Positions 10,467-21,889 of a DNA stretch of 64,000 bases are shown piece by piece. The notes below the pieces were generated by a model. The model saw only the letters and a program-made list of their open reading frames with translations, was not told where the DNA came from and did no database searches. Every line of letters starts with the position of its first letter. Positions within the stretch are counted from its first letter, which is position 1. Source of the stretch: Sitta carolinensis (lineage: Eukaryota > Chordata > Aves > Passeriformes > Sittidae); NCBI GenBank assembly GCA_032173965.1, contig JAVUNC010000004.1, positions 22,917,001 through 22,981,000 of the forward strand, in the 5' to 3' direction. Both the position numbers and the translations under genes were made by a program.

Positions 10467-12341
10467 TGTTGTGGTTTCAATTCGAGACCTGGCAGAAACA
10501 CCAATTTCTGTTTTGGTTTGATTTTTTCCAATTTCAAAGTTTCTAATCAAGAGCAAAGCAGGCTTAAGCTTAAAAGTAATAAGACTTTATTAACTAACAT
10601 AAAAGAAAAAAAAAAACAACAAGAATGAGGACGGAACATTCAAAACACTCTTCCTCCCTCCCCACACCTCCTTTTCTCTTAATCAACAATGTAAAGACAA
10701 CAACACTCAGAAATCTCAGTCAGTTTTTCACCTCTACAAATAGTCTTTCTTTAGTTCATTTAGAGAGAAAAGTATTCTTATGGAAAGTTAATGTTATGGA
10801 AATGTTAATGTTATGGAAAGCTCCCCACAAGGAAAGAACTCTTGTGGCTTCATTTTCTCCACAAACTACAGGTGCTTGAGATCTGCCTTTGTGAAGTCTT
10901 TCCCATCTTTCACAGTTTTTCCTCACAACTGATCGTTCAGTTCAGTGTCAGCCTATTGGGGTGCTATTTTAAGGATGAGCCATTCTAGCATCCTTTCACC
11001 CATCTCTGGAACAGAGGTCTTCCCCTTTTATCGCCAGGGGCCGAGGTTTCTCATCAAACTTCTGACACTGCTGCCTCTGCTCGTGATTGTGGCTAGAACG
11101 CTACCAACCCCCAAAGCAATCCATGAACTTACTGGGGAAAACCCAGTCTGATAAATCAAGTATATCTTGACCATAGTTTCACAAAAGAATTTTACAGCCT
11201 AAGCTTAAGACAAACTTTTCAAAATCCCTTCAATCTAAAATCTAACTCTTTTCTTACCCACTTCAATTTCATGCGGTTGTTCTTACAAAATTTCACCTCC
11301 TTTTTTCCTTCTTATCGCAAGAGAGAATTAGTGTTTTTCAAGTACAAAGTCTTGTAAGGCGGAAAAAAGTCAATTTAGTCTAAGTCCTGTATTAGAAACA
11401 AGCTCTCTCTGCTTCTTTCTGCTGGCCACGTGCTCTTTTGCTGACTCCATGTGAGCTGCGCCAGCCGCTTGCAGTGTGGAATGAGGGGCAGGGCTGTCCT
11501 GGCTTTAAGATCACCTCCATCACGAACCACGGGGGGCCACTGTGCTGTCCCCATGCTCAGCTCCTTTGGTGCCCATCCAGGTGCTGTCCCCATGCTCAGC
11601 TCTCTTGGTGCCCATCCAGGTGCTGTCCCCATGCTCAGCTCCTTTGGTGCCCATCCAGGTGCTGTCCCCATGCTCAGCTCACCTTGGGGCCATCCAGGTG
11701 CTGTCCCCATGCTCAGCTCCTTTGGTGCCCATCCAGGTGCTGTCCCCATGCTCAGCTCCTTTGGTGCCCATCCAGGTGCTGTCCCCATGCTCAGCTCCTT
11801 TGGTGCCCATCCAGGTGCTGTCCCCATGCTCAGCTCCTTTGGTGCCCATCCAGGTGCTGTCCCCATGCTCAGCTCCTTTGGTGCCCATCCAGGTGCTGTC
11901 CCCATGCTCAGCTCCTTTGGTGCCCATCCAGGTGCTGTCCCCATGCTCAGCCGCTCCCGATGCCGACACAGCCTCAGGCCAGCGTGGTTTGGTGTTCGAC
12001 TGGCACAAAAGCTCTGCAGGCTCTGCCGGCTCCTTTGCCCCTCCCGGCCGGGCCCGGTGGGTTCCTCGGGGAGGGCTCGGCAGCCGCTCCCGCCCCTCCA
12101 GGAGCGGAGAATCCCGGCCGGGCCGAGCGGGCCCAGCCCGCACCCGCTGCCGCCGCCTCCCCCCACTCAGCCCGGGGCAGAGAGGGCACAGGTGCGTACC
12201 TTCCAACGGCCAGAAGGAAAGAGACCTTCCTGGGCTTCTTTCAAAGGAAATAAGAATTAGAAAATGCTTTCCCATTGGTCCAATAAAATGTCAATCTCAA
12301 AACCAGCCAGCTCACTTCTCTAGGCTGGTCAAACCAGGACA
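10467..12341 (-). mobile_element. long solo LTR, family A copy 2, with 5-bp target duplication
   Basis: The element begins TGTTGTGGTTTC and ends CCAGGACA, and is flanked by the perfect 5-base repeat GGGGC (10462-10466 and 12342-12346). A 5-base duplication is characteristic of ERVL-type (class III) elements; the family assignment is inferred from that. The minus strand carries AATAAA (plus-strand 10586-10591), placing the 3' end at the left. Similarity to 5752-8017 is clear over the left 600 bases and at the right end. Its U3-side part contains ten-plus copies of a 39-base minisatellite (11544-11951). At 1875 bases it is unusually long for a solo LTR, partly because of that array. There are no viral genes. 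Confidence 0.87.
11544..11951. repeat. 39-bp minisatellite, about 10.4 copies
   Basis: Full units start at 11544, 11583, 11622, 11661, 11700, 11739, 11778, 11817, 11856 and 11895, with a 17-18 base partial unit at 11934. Eight of the ten full units are identical. Copy 2 has a small change in the AGCTCCTTTGG segment, and copy 4 is the most divergent in the same segment, yet both keep the 39-base length. Because 39 is a multiple of three and the unit has few stops, open frames of about 200-270 codons run through it in several frames on both strands, encoding 13-residue repeats. These are artefacts of repeat length. The near-identity points to recent expansion or homogenisation, so copy number is probably polymorphic. 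Confidence 0.97.
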
Positions 12342-12346
12342 GGGGC

Positions 12347-13384
12347 ATAACTAAAAATTAAGTAAAATTTAAATTCTATTAAAAAATGTCTTTTTTTGTA
12401 AAAATGCTAACCATAAACTTTCCAGCTGAGCTTTGAGTAGAATTTATTTTTCATAAGTACCAATAGCTACAGTATGGACATTTACATCTGAGTTTCCCTC
12501 CCTGCCCTTCCCATGTAATTGATGTGAAGCAGCAGGCACATCCGGGGGCTCATTCAATTGATCTGTTTTCACTGTGTAGTGTAAGATAATACACATCACA
12601 CCCTGGGGATATCTATTTCTCTGCAATGACTATACAGGGAGCTTCAGGTGACTAATTCACAAAGAACTACAGGTATCTACATTTGTTCAGATGAAACCCA
12701 CCCTAAACGTATTCTTGAAGAGAATTGTTATGTATCTTAAGGCAAAGAGAATTACGTAGGATAAAAAGAGCATGTTGAAGAAGTAGGTCAGAAAAATAAT
12801 TTAAATTTCCAGGATCAGCTGCTAAGAAATTACCATAATCAAATCTACTGTAAGTTCTGAACTATGTCTCATTATATTACCAAAAATCAATTTTAAAACA
12901 GAGTTTATTAGCTTAAAGAGCTACAACCTGGTCAAATGTATGGAGAAAATGTAGAATGGAAAGACACAATCTATGAGGAGCAGCTGGAATAAGCATTGTA
13001 CAACCAGCTATGAGAAATAATGACCATAAACCAGAGAGGGAAGGGATACTTGTTTCTTGATTTCTATTTGAAAACTGAAGAGAAAGGTTTTTACATTGTT
13101 AAAGTTATCAAATTCATTCCTTTGAATTTCCCTCACTCTGTTAGGCCAGCATAACCAATCTGTGAAACATTCAATAATATATGAATTTTACTGAAGTACT
13201 CCAGGACAATGTAAATAAATGTTTGCCTTGATTCAAATGGTACATGCATACCTAGTGAAAGGCAGGTGTCTGAATGCCTGCTAACCAGGACCTATCCCTC
13301 TGCTGGGGGTGGGACTCTCCATCAGCTGGAAAGGAAGGAGGAGTTTTAAGGACAGCCAAGATGTCAGAGAAATTACCCAGAAGA
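12347..13384. other. unrecognised AT-rich DNA
   Basis: No gene, repeat family or regulatory element is recognised between the LTR and the next CR1 tail. Confidence 0.5.
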
Positions 13385-13476
13385 GATGTGCTATCCCTGC
13401 TTTTGGAGGGGTTTCAAGACCTGATGGGACTAAATGAATTTCCACAGTCCCTTCCAACCTACATGATTCTGTGTGC
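13385..13476 (+). mobile_element. CR1 LINE 3' end, short degraded copy
   Basis: The sense-strand motif GGAGGGGTTTCAAGACCTGA, the words CAGTCCCTTCCAACCT and a final ATGATTCTGTG match the end of a CR1 subfamily. It is a 5'-truncated, diverged copy of under 100 bases. Confidence 0.72.
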
Positions 13477-16400
13477 ATGCGAGTCTTTCAAATATGCACA
13501 TATATTAAAAATCAATTCTCATTAATTATTGATTACTATTAAATATTCATTAATGTTAATTAGCATAAAATTCTGATTTTTTTTCAAGGAACAATGCATA
13601 GTACATATGTTCTAAACAAAACAGAGGCAAATATGTAATGCCTATGGATAATTGAACATAAGAACTCTCTCTGACATTTTTTTTTTCCTTCTGCCTAAGA
13701 CTGAAGGTGAAATTGCCTAAACAAAACTAAAAGAAAATGTATAAATATGCTTTTATTGCATGGCCACACACAAAATCAAAATATCAGACTTGTTTCAACT
13801 ACTTACAAGCTGTGAGTATTCTATGTCAGTTCTTTTGGCAGATAGAGAAATGGTCCTCATGAAACCATTTCATTTAGAGCTACTTCTATCAGAACTGCCA
13901 AAATTTTGTAAAAATTGTCCTGATAAGGTTTATTTTTTTCTCTTTTCTACTTACTTCTTTTTGGTTATATTTTTCATTTTTCTGAAAGGACGGTTCAGAA
14001 ATATGCAAAGAAAAATTTATCTCTGGTTTTTATTCCTGTATATAAATGCTACTTACTTTAAAAGTAAAACCTTGAGCTCAGGCTAGTCATCTGAAGTCTT
14101 TAAAAAAAAAGTATAAACCACAGATCTTACAATTATGTAATTAATTAATTAATTAGTGATTACACTAAAAATCTGCAGTAACTTCATTCTGATAGAGCTA
14201 CATCTTTCATAATGGCTATAGACAATATATATAGACAATCTGTAACACATTTGTTATATTTAAATTAGCAGTCTATTCTTAATAAAACAAAAGGTTATTT
14301 TCTTAGTTTGAAAACTTGATTATGTAGTGTAAATAATGATATGGAATGACAGCAGTGAAATCAAAGTACCTCTTTAAACACACTTGATAAATTAAGATGT
14401 TTTAAGAGAACGGTACTAACAGTGTTGAGTTTTGGGGTTTTTTTAAATGTATACAATTTCATGAGCCATTGCTCTGTACTCACAAATAGTAAGTCATAAA
14501 CTTCTGTAACCTCAAAGAAAGGAATTTGCATTTTATCATTCATATAATTTGCATTTTATCATTGAAATTGGGAATATTCTCTGTGGGATATGATTCTGCC
14601 TTAATTCTAGCTTCTATTGCTGTATTTAAATTTCAGTGGTATTGCACTTGATATTTTTTAGCATGATAACAAAATCAGCCCCTAAACAATTGCATTCATT
14701 ATGTAATGGTGGCCCATTGGTTAAATCTGAGAGACAGATTCCACTGATCTTTTATTTCAAAGCTAAAAGTCTTTCTGAGGCAACCAGTTTAACCTCTAAG
14801 GATAATTTCGATATTGTGGATTTAATTCATCCCACATTAATTTTCATCTGGAAAGTAATCCAGGTATCTAAACATGGGTGTCTACACCTATTTGAGATCT
14901 TCCACAATGTCCAAGCCACCTACGTGGAGTTAGAAGGAATGACATGGAGCCTATTTAGAAATGTCAATCTTTCTTTGCAAGAAAGATAGGGATTTCTTGA
15001 ACTTGAGAGGACATTCAACACATAAGTTAGGCAACAGAATTCTATTTTGAAACATATTTATTAGCATCAGTATTAGCATTAGCTAAGTATTATTTAAGTC
15101 TGAACTGTTTTACTGCAGTCTTTTTATAGGCAACAGAAAGAAGTAAACAAATAAACACTTCAGAATATATTGCTTATTAATTATTTTGCATCTCTATATC
15201 TAGGTCAAACAACATACCAGAAGCAGTCATTTCTTTGCACTAAGTATAAAGGAAACCCAGTAATTGCCTATCCCTCCATGCTTTCAATCACTTTTATATC
15301 TACTGAGCATATAAGTAGGCATTATGATATTATATAATTCAAGTAACTTCCTTTCTACTATCTAATCTTAACGGCCTGTCCATTAGTTACTACAGTACTG
15401 CATGATGAGCAGAGAGAGAGCTGAGATGCCTGTTTTAGACTAATAGCACTCTTGAAGAGAGAGAGGGAAGATTCATAACAAGGATGAAGGATGCATTTAT
15501 TCTGCTTCACCATGTGTTATGTTATACAGAAGCATAATCACAATGATATTACCAAAATAAAATACATCAACAATTGCACGGTATCGCCAGGTGTAAAGTT
15601 AATGTAAGAGTGTGATACATGAGGCAACTGATAGTCTCAAGTGTACCTCTCAAACGGGGTTATTTCAGATATTCTGCTCAGAGTTGAACAGTTAGTGATC
15701 ACATGCTGATTTGTAAATGGTTTACACTGAAAAATTTGTGCAAGTAACTGTTTTAACACAAGACATTTTTTCCATCAAAGGCTTTTACTCAAGCCTTTGT
15801 TTAAATAAACTGTGTGTGATAGGTCACCCTAACCTTCTGTGGCTACTGACTACAATACCTGTGCTAAAAGATTGCCGCAACTAGCAATCCAACAAGGGAA
15901 GTCAAGCTCTGCTGATGAGTCAGGGATGAGGTTCAGTGAGATAAAATGAATAGTACAGGCTCAGCCCAGGACACTGATTTCATTCTGCCATCAGATGTAC
16001 AATTATTGATCTCAGCAGTTTAAAAGAAAAGCATGTATTTGATGTAGCTAGCAGCAGCCTCCCAGTTAAATTGCTCGTCAGCTGGCACACTATTCTGTGA
16101 GCTTTGTTGCAGAGCAGGTCAGTAAATGGATACCGGTTTTGTATTTCTCATTGTACCTAAGACAGTGAGTAATCTGAACAACTATTTCAATATTTTCAAT
16201 CATATCCCAAAATGGCTGTAAATGCAGCCCATTGCCCTAAACAGGTGTAAATGCAGCCTGTGTGCATGGAACCTACTGCTTTCCCAACAGCTGATCAGGA
16301 AGAATTCATCACACCAAGTGTAGTCTTCTGTTCAGCTCAAAAGATGTGTAAGAGAACAAATAGAGAAAATCAGAGTCCATCACAGATTTGGTCCTGCAGT

Positions 16401-19400
16401 GCTTGGGAAGAAAGTCTCTGGGGATAACATATTGTTGATGTGTGATAAACTTTGGCTTAGGTGGTTCATAAATAGATTTACACTGTCAAAGATGAAGTCT
16501 TCTTCCTTTCTTTTTGTCGTGTCTCAAAGAAATTCAGGATAAGAAAGGAGAGACGACAGGGACAGAAAAGCTTTCCCTAAAATTGTAGAAAAGTAAAATA
16601 TTGCCGGAAAGGAATAATGAAAGAGGTAGATCTAAAACTTAAAGCTACTTCTGTGCATGTTTGTACCTGATCTTTACAAAAACACTCCTGCATTACATGT
16701 TGTTAGTATAGTATCTGTAAAGGAATTAAATCATGGGCTTGTATGAAATTACCTCATTCTCTAAAAGAAATCCCAGCTGAGGTCTGAAGAACGAGAGCCC
16801 AAACAGCTAAAATCTAAGGGCTAGCTGAGAGAAGAGAAATACAAGGGCTGTGTAGAAAAGGTTGTTGTCCAAATAGAGATGGAGAGATGGAGAGGGTGAT
16901 AAGAGTCAGAAGAAAAGTAGCAATTAGGAGTAACCTCAGAGAAGGAAAAGCCCAAAAGACAGAATTAGGCCTTAGAAAAGGAAATGGCAGCCCAGCCAAG
17001 TGGAGGGATAGCACTTGTGCAAACTCTCTAATGGGGTGCATGTCAGGTGTCAAGAAGAGATTTTCCTGCAGGAAGAGCTTAATGAATAGAGAAGGAATAC
17101 ATTGTGAAGACAAATACAGATGGTGTCAAGTGAATCAATCTCCAGGGCATACCACTACCACACTTCCAAGAACTCCCTTTGAAGTTGTAGTTATATTTGT
17201 TAACACAAAAGCAACTGAACGGAAGGATAGAAGGAAGAACTAGATGACCATGCATACTCTCCACCCAAGCAAAGCCTAACACAAATTTGAGCTGGTTTAC
17301 TGTCTCCCCTTACAGCTCCAGGAAAACCACACCTAAATAACAATGAATGTTATTGCAATATCAGAAGGGTTTTCCCACCTGTTTCACCTATTAGGTAGGA
17401 ATTAGCACAGTGATGTACGTACTGCATCTTTGTAAACACTCATATGGTGACTATAAATATAAGAAAGTAACTAGCATGATTCTAAATCATAAATCACTGT
17501 ACTTTGCAGAAAAGGAAGCTGAACTTAGATAACTTAGGAGCCAATTTACATGTATGCTTATCACTGTAAGTACATTGTGACATGTCTTTCAATTGTTCCT
17601 CTCCAGAAGACTGAAATCCTTACAAGCAAGGTCTAAAAGTTTGGGTTATTCTGATTATATAATGCCCATATGTGTCCTGCAGCCACTGCTGTTAAGAGGC
17701 TGACAAGATGCATGACCCCACCAGGGAATAATAGCTCAGCATGTTGCAAGAAGCCCACTTGAACTCTTCTGGCAAGAACAAGTGAGTCATTCATTATCCC
17801 ACAGCTGAATCTATTGAAGACTTATTAACACTAATTCACAAGAAAGGGGCTTGTTTGATTCCCAGTAGGGATGGAAAAGCTGAACTAGACTGTTATTAAA
17901 AGGCACCTGCTATTAAGGTAGTAACTCACAAAGTAATACAATTTTAAAGTTATATTAGTAAGATCATCTGAAATATATTTGACCTCTATATAAATATTAC
18001 TATTGTATTACTAGGCAATTGCTGTTCATTGCCAAAAAAAACTTGCCTTAACTATAATATTTAGAATAACCTCTAGAGCTTCAGAAATTATCTGAACTTA
18101 CTCCAGTTATTCATTACCAAAATCTAAGTCTTCCTGTTAAAATTTCTTTAATGCTTATTTTAGGAAATTATGCTGATTACCTTATAAAAAAAATCTATCA
18201 TGAACTAATCCAGAAGGAATTAAAGAATATTGCAAAATTTTTCAAGGTATAATCAAAAACATTAAAAATTACTAACACTTTCAATTTAAACATTGCTGTC
18301 ACAGGAAACCAGAAAGTAGAACTGGAATTAATGATAGTGATGATGATTTTTCTGACTATGGAAGCCAGCAGCAAACAAAAGCTCAGGACTGAAACTGGAA
18401 ACAGAAGCTGGAAATACATTTTGTATGCCTTAAGAACTTTGAAAATCCAACAAAACACTTCAGAGTTAGGTTTACTTGTGTATTGCACCAGTTTCCTCTG
18501 TGTAAATCCACATGCAGGCAATATTTTGGGAAAAAGCCACTTTGGAATGTTTTCTTAATCAACAAAGGTGAACTGACAAGAATAATAGAGTGATTTGGAA
18601 ATCTATAATGGCCTAAATTTTCAAATTTTTTAAAATGTCTTTAGACCATTAGTTAAAATACATTCTTAAATATTTGATAATAAAACCATCTTAAATTTAC
18701 TTTTTAAATTATTCATTGCTCAAGCAAACTTTAAACTTCTCTGCCATGATTGTTTAATACAGTCTGATGCCTGCTGGCATGTTTTGAAAAAAGCTGAAAT
18801 GTCTAAAATAGAGGGAAATGAAAGGTGCAGTCCTGAAAACTTTGTGGATGATGCAAAATCATGAAATCGCAAAATTCTAAAGAAATTGTCAATGCACCTT
18901 GCATTTTAATTAACAGTTTCCCAAATTACTTTTCTGGACATCATCTTTGGCATCTCATTCAGTTTTAAGAGCAGGCTGACAAGACTGACAAGGAAGTATT
19001 TATTTGCTTATATTCATTAATGAAGTATTTTCAGGGTGTCTTTAAATGTAGTCTAGGATCAGAGTACCTATCTATATGATGTACAGGTTGGTTTTGTTTC
19101 TTTATCAGAATCTGAAGAAATAAATGGTCCCCAGAAGAGGTTGGGATTAGGACAGTTAAACCCTTTTGGTTTCTAATACTTCTTGTGCTCCTTCAGAGCT
19201 AGGAGCACTAATGTACTTGGCACACCACTCTGGAATCCTGCTCTGCCATGCCCAACCCCTGCCTGCTCAGCTCAGGGAGCCTGACACGCAACTCTGGCAT
19301 CCACTTCAGAGAGCAGGCTAAAAGTCAGGCTCTTCAGAACACCCTGACTGAGTTCTTTTTGTTTTCAAATGAGATCATTTACCTGACAAAAGAGAAAATA

Positions 19401-21740
19401 TTCCTTGTAGGATGAAATAATTTTTTAATTTGAGTCACTCGGGTTTTTACGTGCAGATACAAAAGATTTTGTAAGGATCTTTATCACACCAAAATGTGAC
19501 AAACACTGCAGCTGGCACACAGTTGACATGATGCTGTATAATATGTGGAGTCAATACCCTGTAACCCTCAAAGCACTATTTATATAGAAGAAGGCTTTAG
19601 ATTTTCAAAATAATTATCACTTTTTAAATGTGAATAAATGCTTAGAGGACAACAAAGCTTTCTCTGAGCTGTTAGGAGAGCCTCATAATAAAGTGATTAC
19701 ATCTATTTGTCTATTATAAAATCTTCCTGTTAGTGAACCACTTTGAATATCTCATACTGAAGCTTCACACTCAGGACCTGCAAGCATTTCCAAAAGTGGC
19801 CATGAATTTTCAAACTGACTACAGGAACCTGACAGGAACATTTTTAAATGCTTGACCTGGGAAAGTGCTGAGCAGTTTTCTAAAATGTTGGACAGCCTCA
19901 AACCCAATTGTTTTTAGGGAAAGCTGTGGCTACTCACTGAATTTTAGAAATACTCAGCATTTTGCAAGATTTAACTCTGAAGATCCTTATTGAAAGTCAA
20001 TGAGAGTTAGTTTCCTAAAAGTCAGTGTCTCTAAAATATTTCAGATCTTGAAATCAATGTAGTCAGCTCCCTAAATGCATTAGAAACTAAGAGTTTTCAC
20101 TTTGCAGAGTGGAGTGTCATGATGCCTGACTCCTCTGTAAATTTTCAGAATAACTGAAGCATATACCAATGGATTTGCATGTCTGCCATCTTCTGCAATA
20201 TAACTGCCAAGGAAACAATAAATTAGGAGGGGAAAAGGCGTTTACTAATAAGCCCAGACAATTAATTTTTTAATGTGTGCCATTTGTAGCAGAGATATCT
20301 CAATTTTGCAATGTTAAAGGAAAATAGAATGGAGAAAAGGAAAAAAAGTTAACATTGCAAGATAACAATGGAAACTTCGTTTATCAATCCAGGTATGTTT
20401 GTGCTCCTTATAAAAGCAATACAGATGCATTCCAGTTATTTCACTCGTAAACAGTATGCTACTCTTAAAATTTCAGCGTTACTTTGCAAAAATGCATCAC
20501 TACAGCATTTCTTCATAGGTAATACCAGAACATTAATATAACATTCATATAATATATATATTTGTAATATTCAGCAGACATAGCACAATTCCCCAAAGAG
20601 AATAAGCATGTGAAATTTGCGTACCATTTGGCAGAAGGCAAAACTAACCAAAAAATTTCCTTCTGCCATCAGAAGACCCTGATGGTCACAGATCTGGGTC
20701 CCTCATCTTTTGTGACTTCCCTCTTCAGCACTTTGCAAAGTCATCAGTGGAGAAGAGGTCACATCAGCACAATAGGCAAGATATGGACAAGTTCAAAGTC
20801 TCTCCAAAATATAGTCTCTAAGTGTCTGTTTGGCAAGTGAACCAAGTTTTGTTCAGAAGTTTCCTCAAGACCTTCCTCCTCCACCTGCCTCCTCCACACT
20901 CCCAGCAGTGTAGGCTCTTCCCCACATCTCTCATACAAGGCAAAAGGAATGATCACCACCCAAGTATTGGTAACTCCAGCACTACAGCTAGGTCGTTATT
21001 ACTCAGCATATTTTACCAAATTTTTTTTTAGGATATAATCCATGTCATACCTGTGCCAAGCCTTAGAGGAACAATTTGGGTGTTAGTCTGACTGTCTCTA
21101 ATTAATTGATGTGTCCCACATTGCAGCACCAAGAGCACTGGCCTTCCTTGGCAGAACTGTCCTTGGCTACCTCATTGTGCAGAACCTGTTCAAGAACAGA
21201 AAGCACAAAGAAAACACAACTGATGTTATGAGTTTGCAGTGTGTTTTCTCTATATAAAAGCAGAGTTTAACACTATAGTTTTTGGTTAATTTGGGATAGG
21301 CATTTTGTCATGTAATTAAAATGCAATTAGACTACTGTCCTGCAATACTGGCTTGATTTATAACCTGCTGATTAAGTAAATTGTTTTGATATCTCTCTTG
21401 AGTCTTTTTCCAGATACTATTTTTTATTAATACATGTGTTTTAGGAGACACTAATCTCATTTTAAATAAAAGGAAAAGAGAAATTGAGTGCAATACATAT
21501 AAAAGCAGACATTAACCATTTATGCAGTAAACCTAATCAAGATACAATTGGGATGACCTCAGCAATCAAGGGTTTTCTACATGGTTATCTGTGGTTTACT
21601 TCTGTCCCCCAGATCCTAGCATCTGGTTAAAAATTAACATAGTCTCTGCTCTCAGGAAATAAAAGCCAGAGCACTCAAAACCAGTAGAAATTCTTGGACA
21701 CCCCGAGCAAGGAGTGCAGCTCTTGTTCCACCTGCCCTAC
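13477..21740. other. long AT-rich stretch without recognised genes or repeats
   Basis: Nothing in this 8 kb is identified with confidence. It contains a (TAAT)n run at about 14137-14155, AT-rich segments, and a few open frames of 60-118 codons (for example 14636-14989 plus and 16887-17243 plus) without domains or convincing splice sites. Ancient, unrecognisable repeats are likely. Confidence 0.5.
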
Positions 21741-21889
21741 CTCGTAAGCTTGTGGAGCATGGTGCTGGCTGTGAAGGATTGTGGCAGCTGTCACTGCTCT
21801 GTTCATTCCTTCAGGGACATTGTATTTGATTTTGGATAATGCTTCCATCAGCTGCCACAAGAGCTTCTCTTCACACAATGCATAGCAAC
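21741..21889 (-). CDS. predicted coding exon, 149 bases, unidentified gene
   Basis: This is the best internal exon candidate in the window. On the minus strand the acceptor TTCACAACTTTTCCAG is followed by 149 bases and the donor GAG|GTAGGG. The reading frame enters with two bases (GT) of a split codon, then gives 49 codons in phase 0, starting CYALCEEKLLWQLMEALSKI and ending HAPQAYE. The composition is protein-like (charged, amphipathic, probably helical) with mixed codon third positions, unlike the AT-driven frames around it. The frame stays open for 22 more codons past the donor before a stop, so it could instead be a terminal exon or part of a retrocopy. I do not recognise the protein. Only two weaker downstream exons (1896-1962, 837-914) are suggested in the window. 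Confidence 0.52.

Noticed and set aside
11544..11951. CRISPR-like array
   Set aside because: Units are contiguous with no unique spacers, and the context is a vertebrate LTR.
11375..12354. Overlapping frames of 198-271 codons encoding 13-residue repeats
   Set aside because: They arise from a 39-base minisatellite in an LTR and are open in several frames on both strands; no domain, splice context or start is convincing.
14636..14989. 117-codon plus-strand frame
   Set aside because: No recognisable domain, no promoter context and no paired splice signals seen; plausible as chance in AT-rich DNA.
16887..17243. 118-codon plus-strand frame
   Set aside because: Purine-rich composition explains the Lys/Arg-rich translation; its complement is open too.
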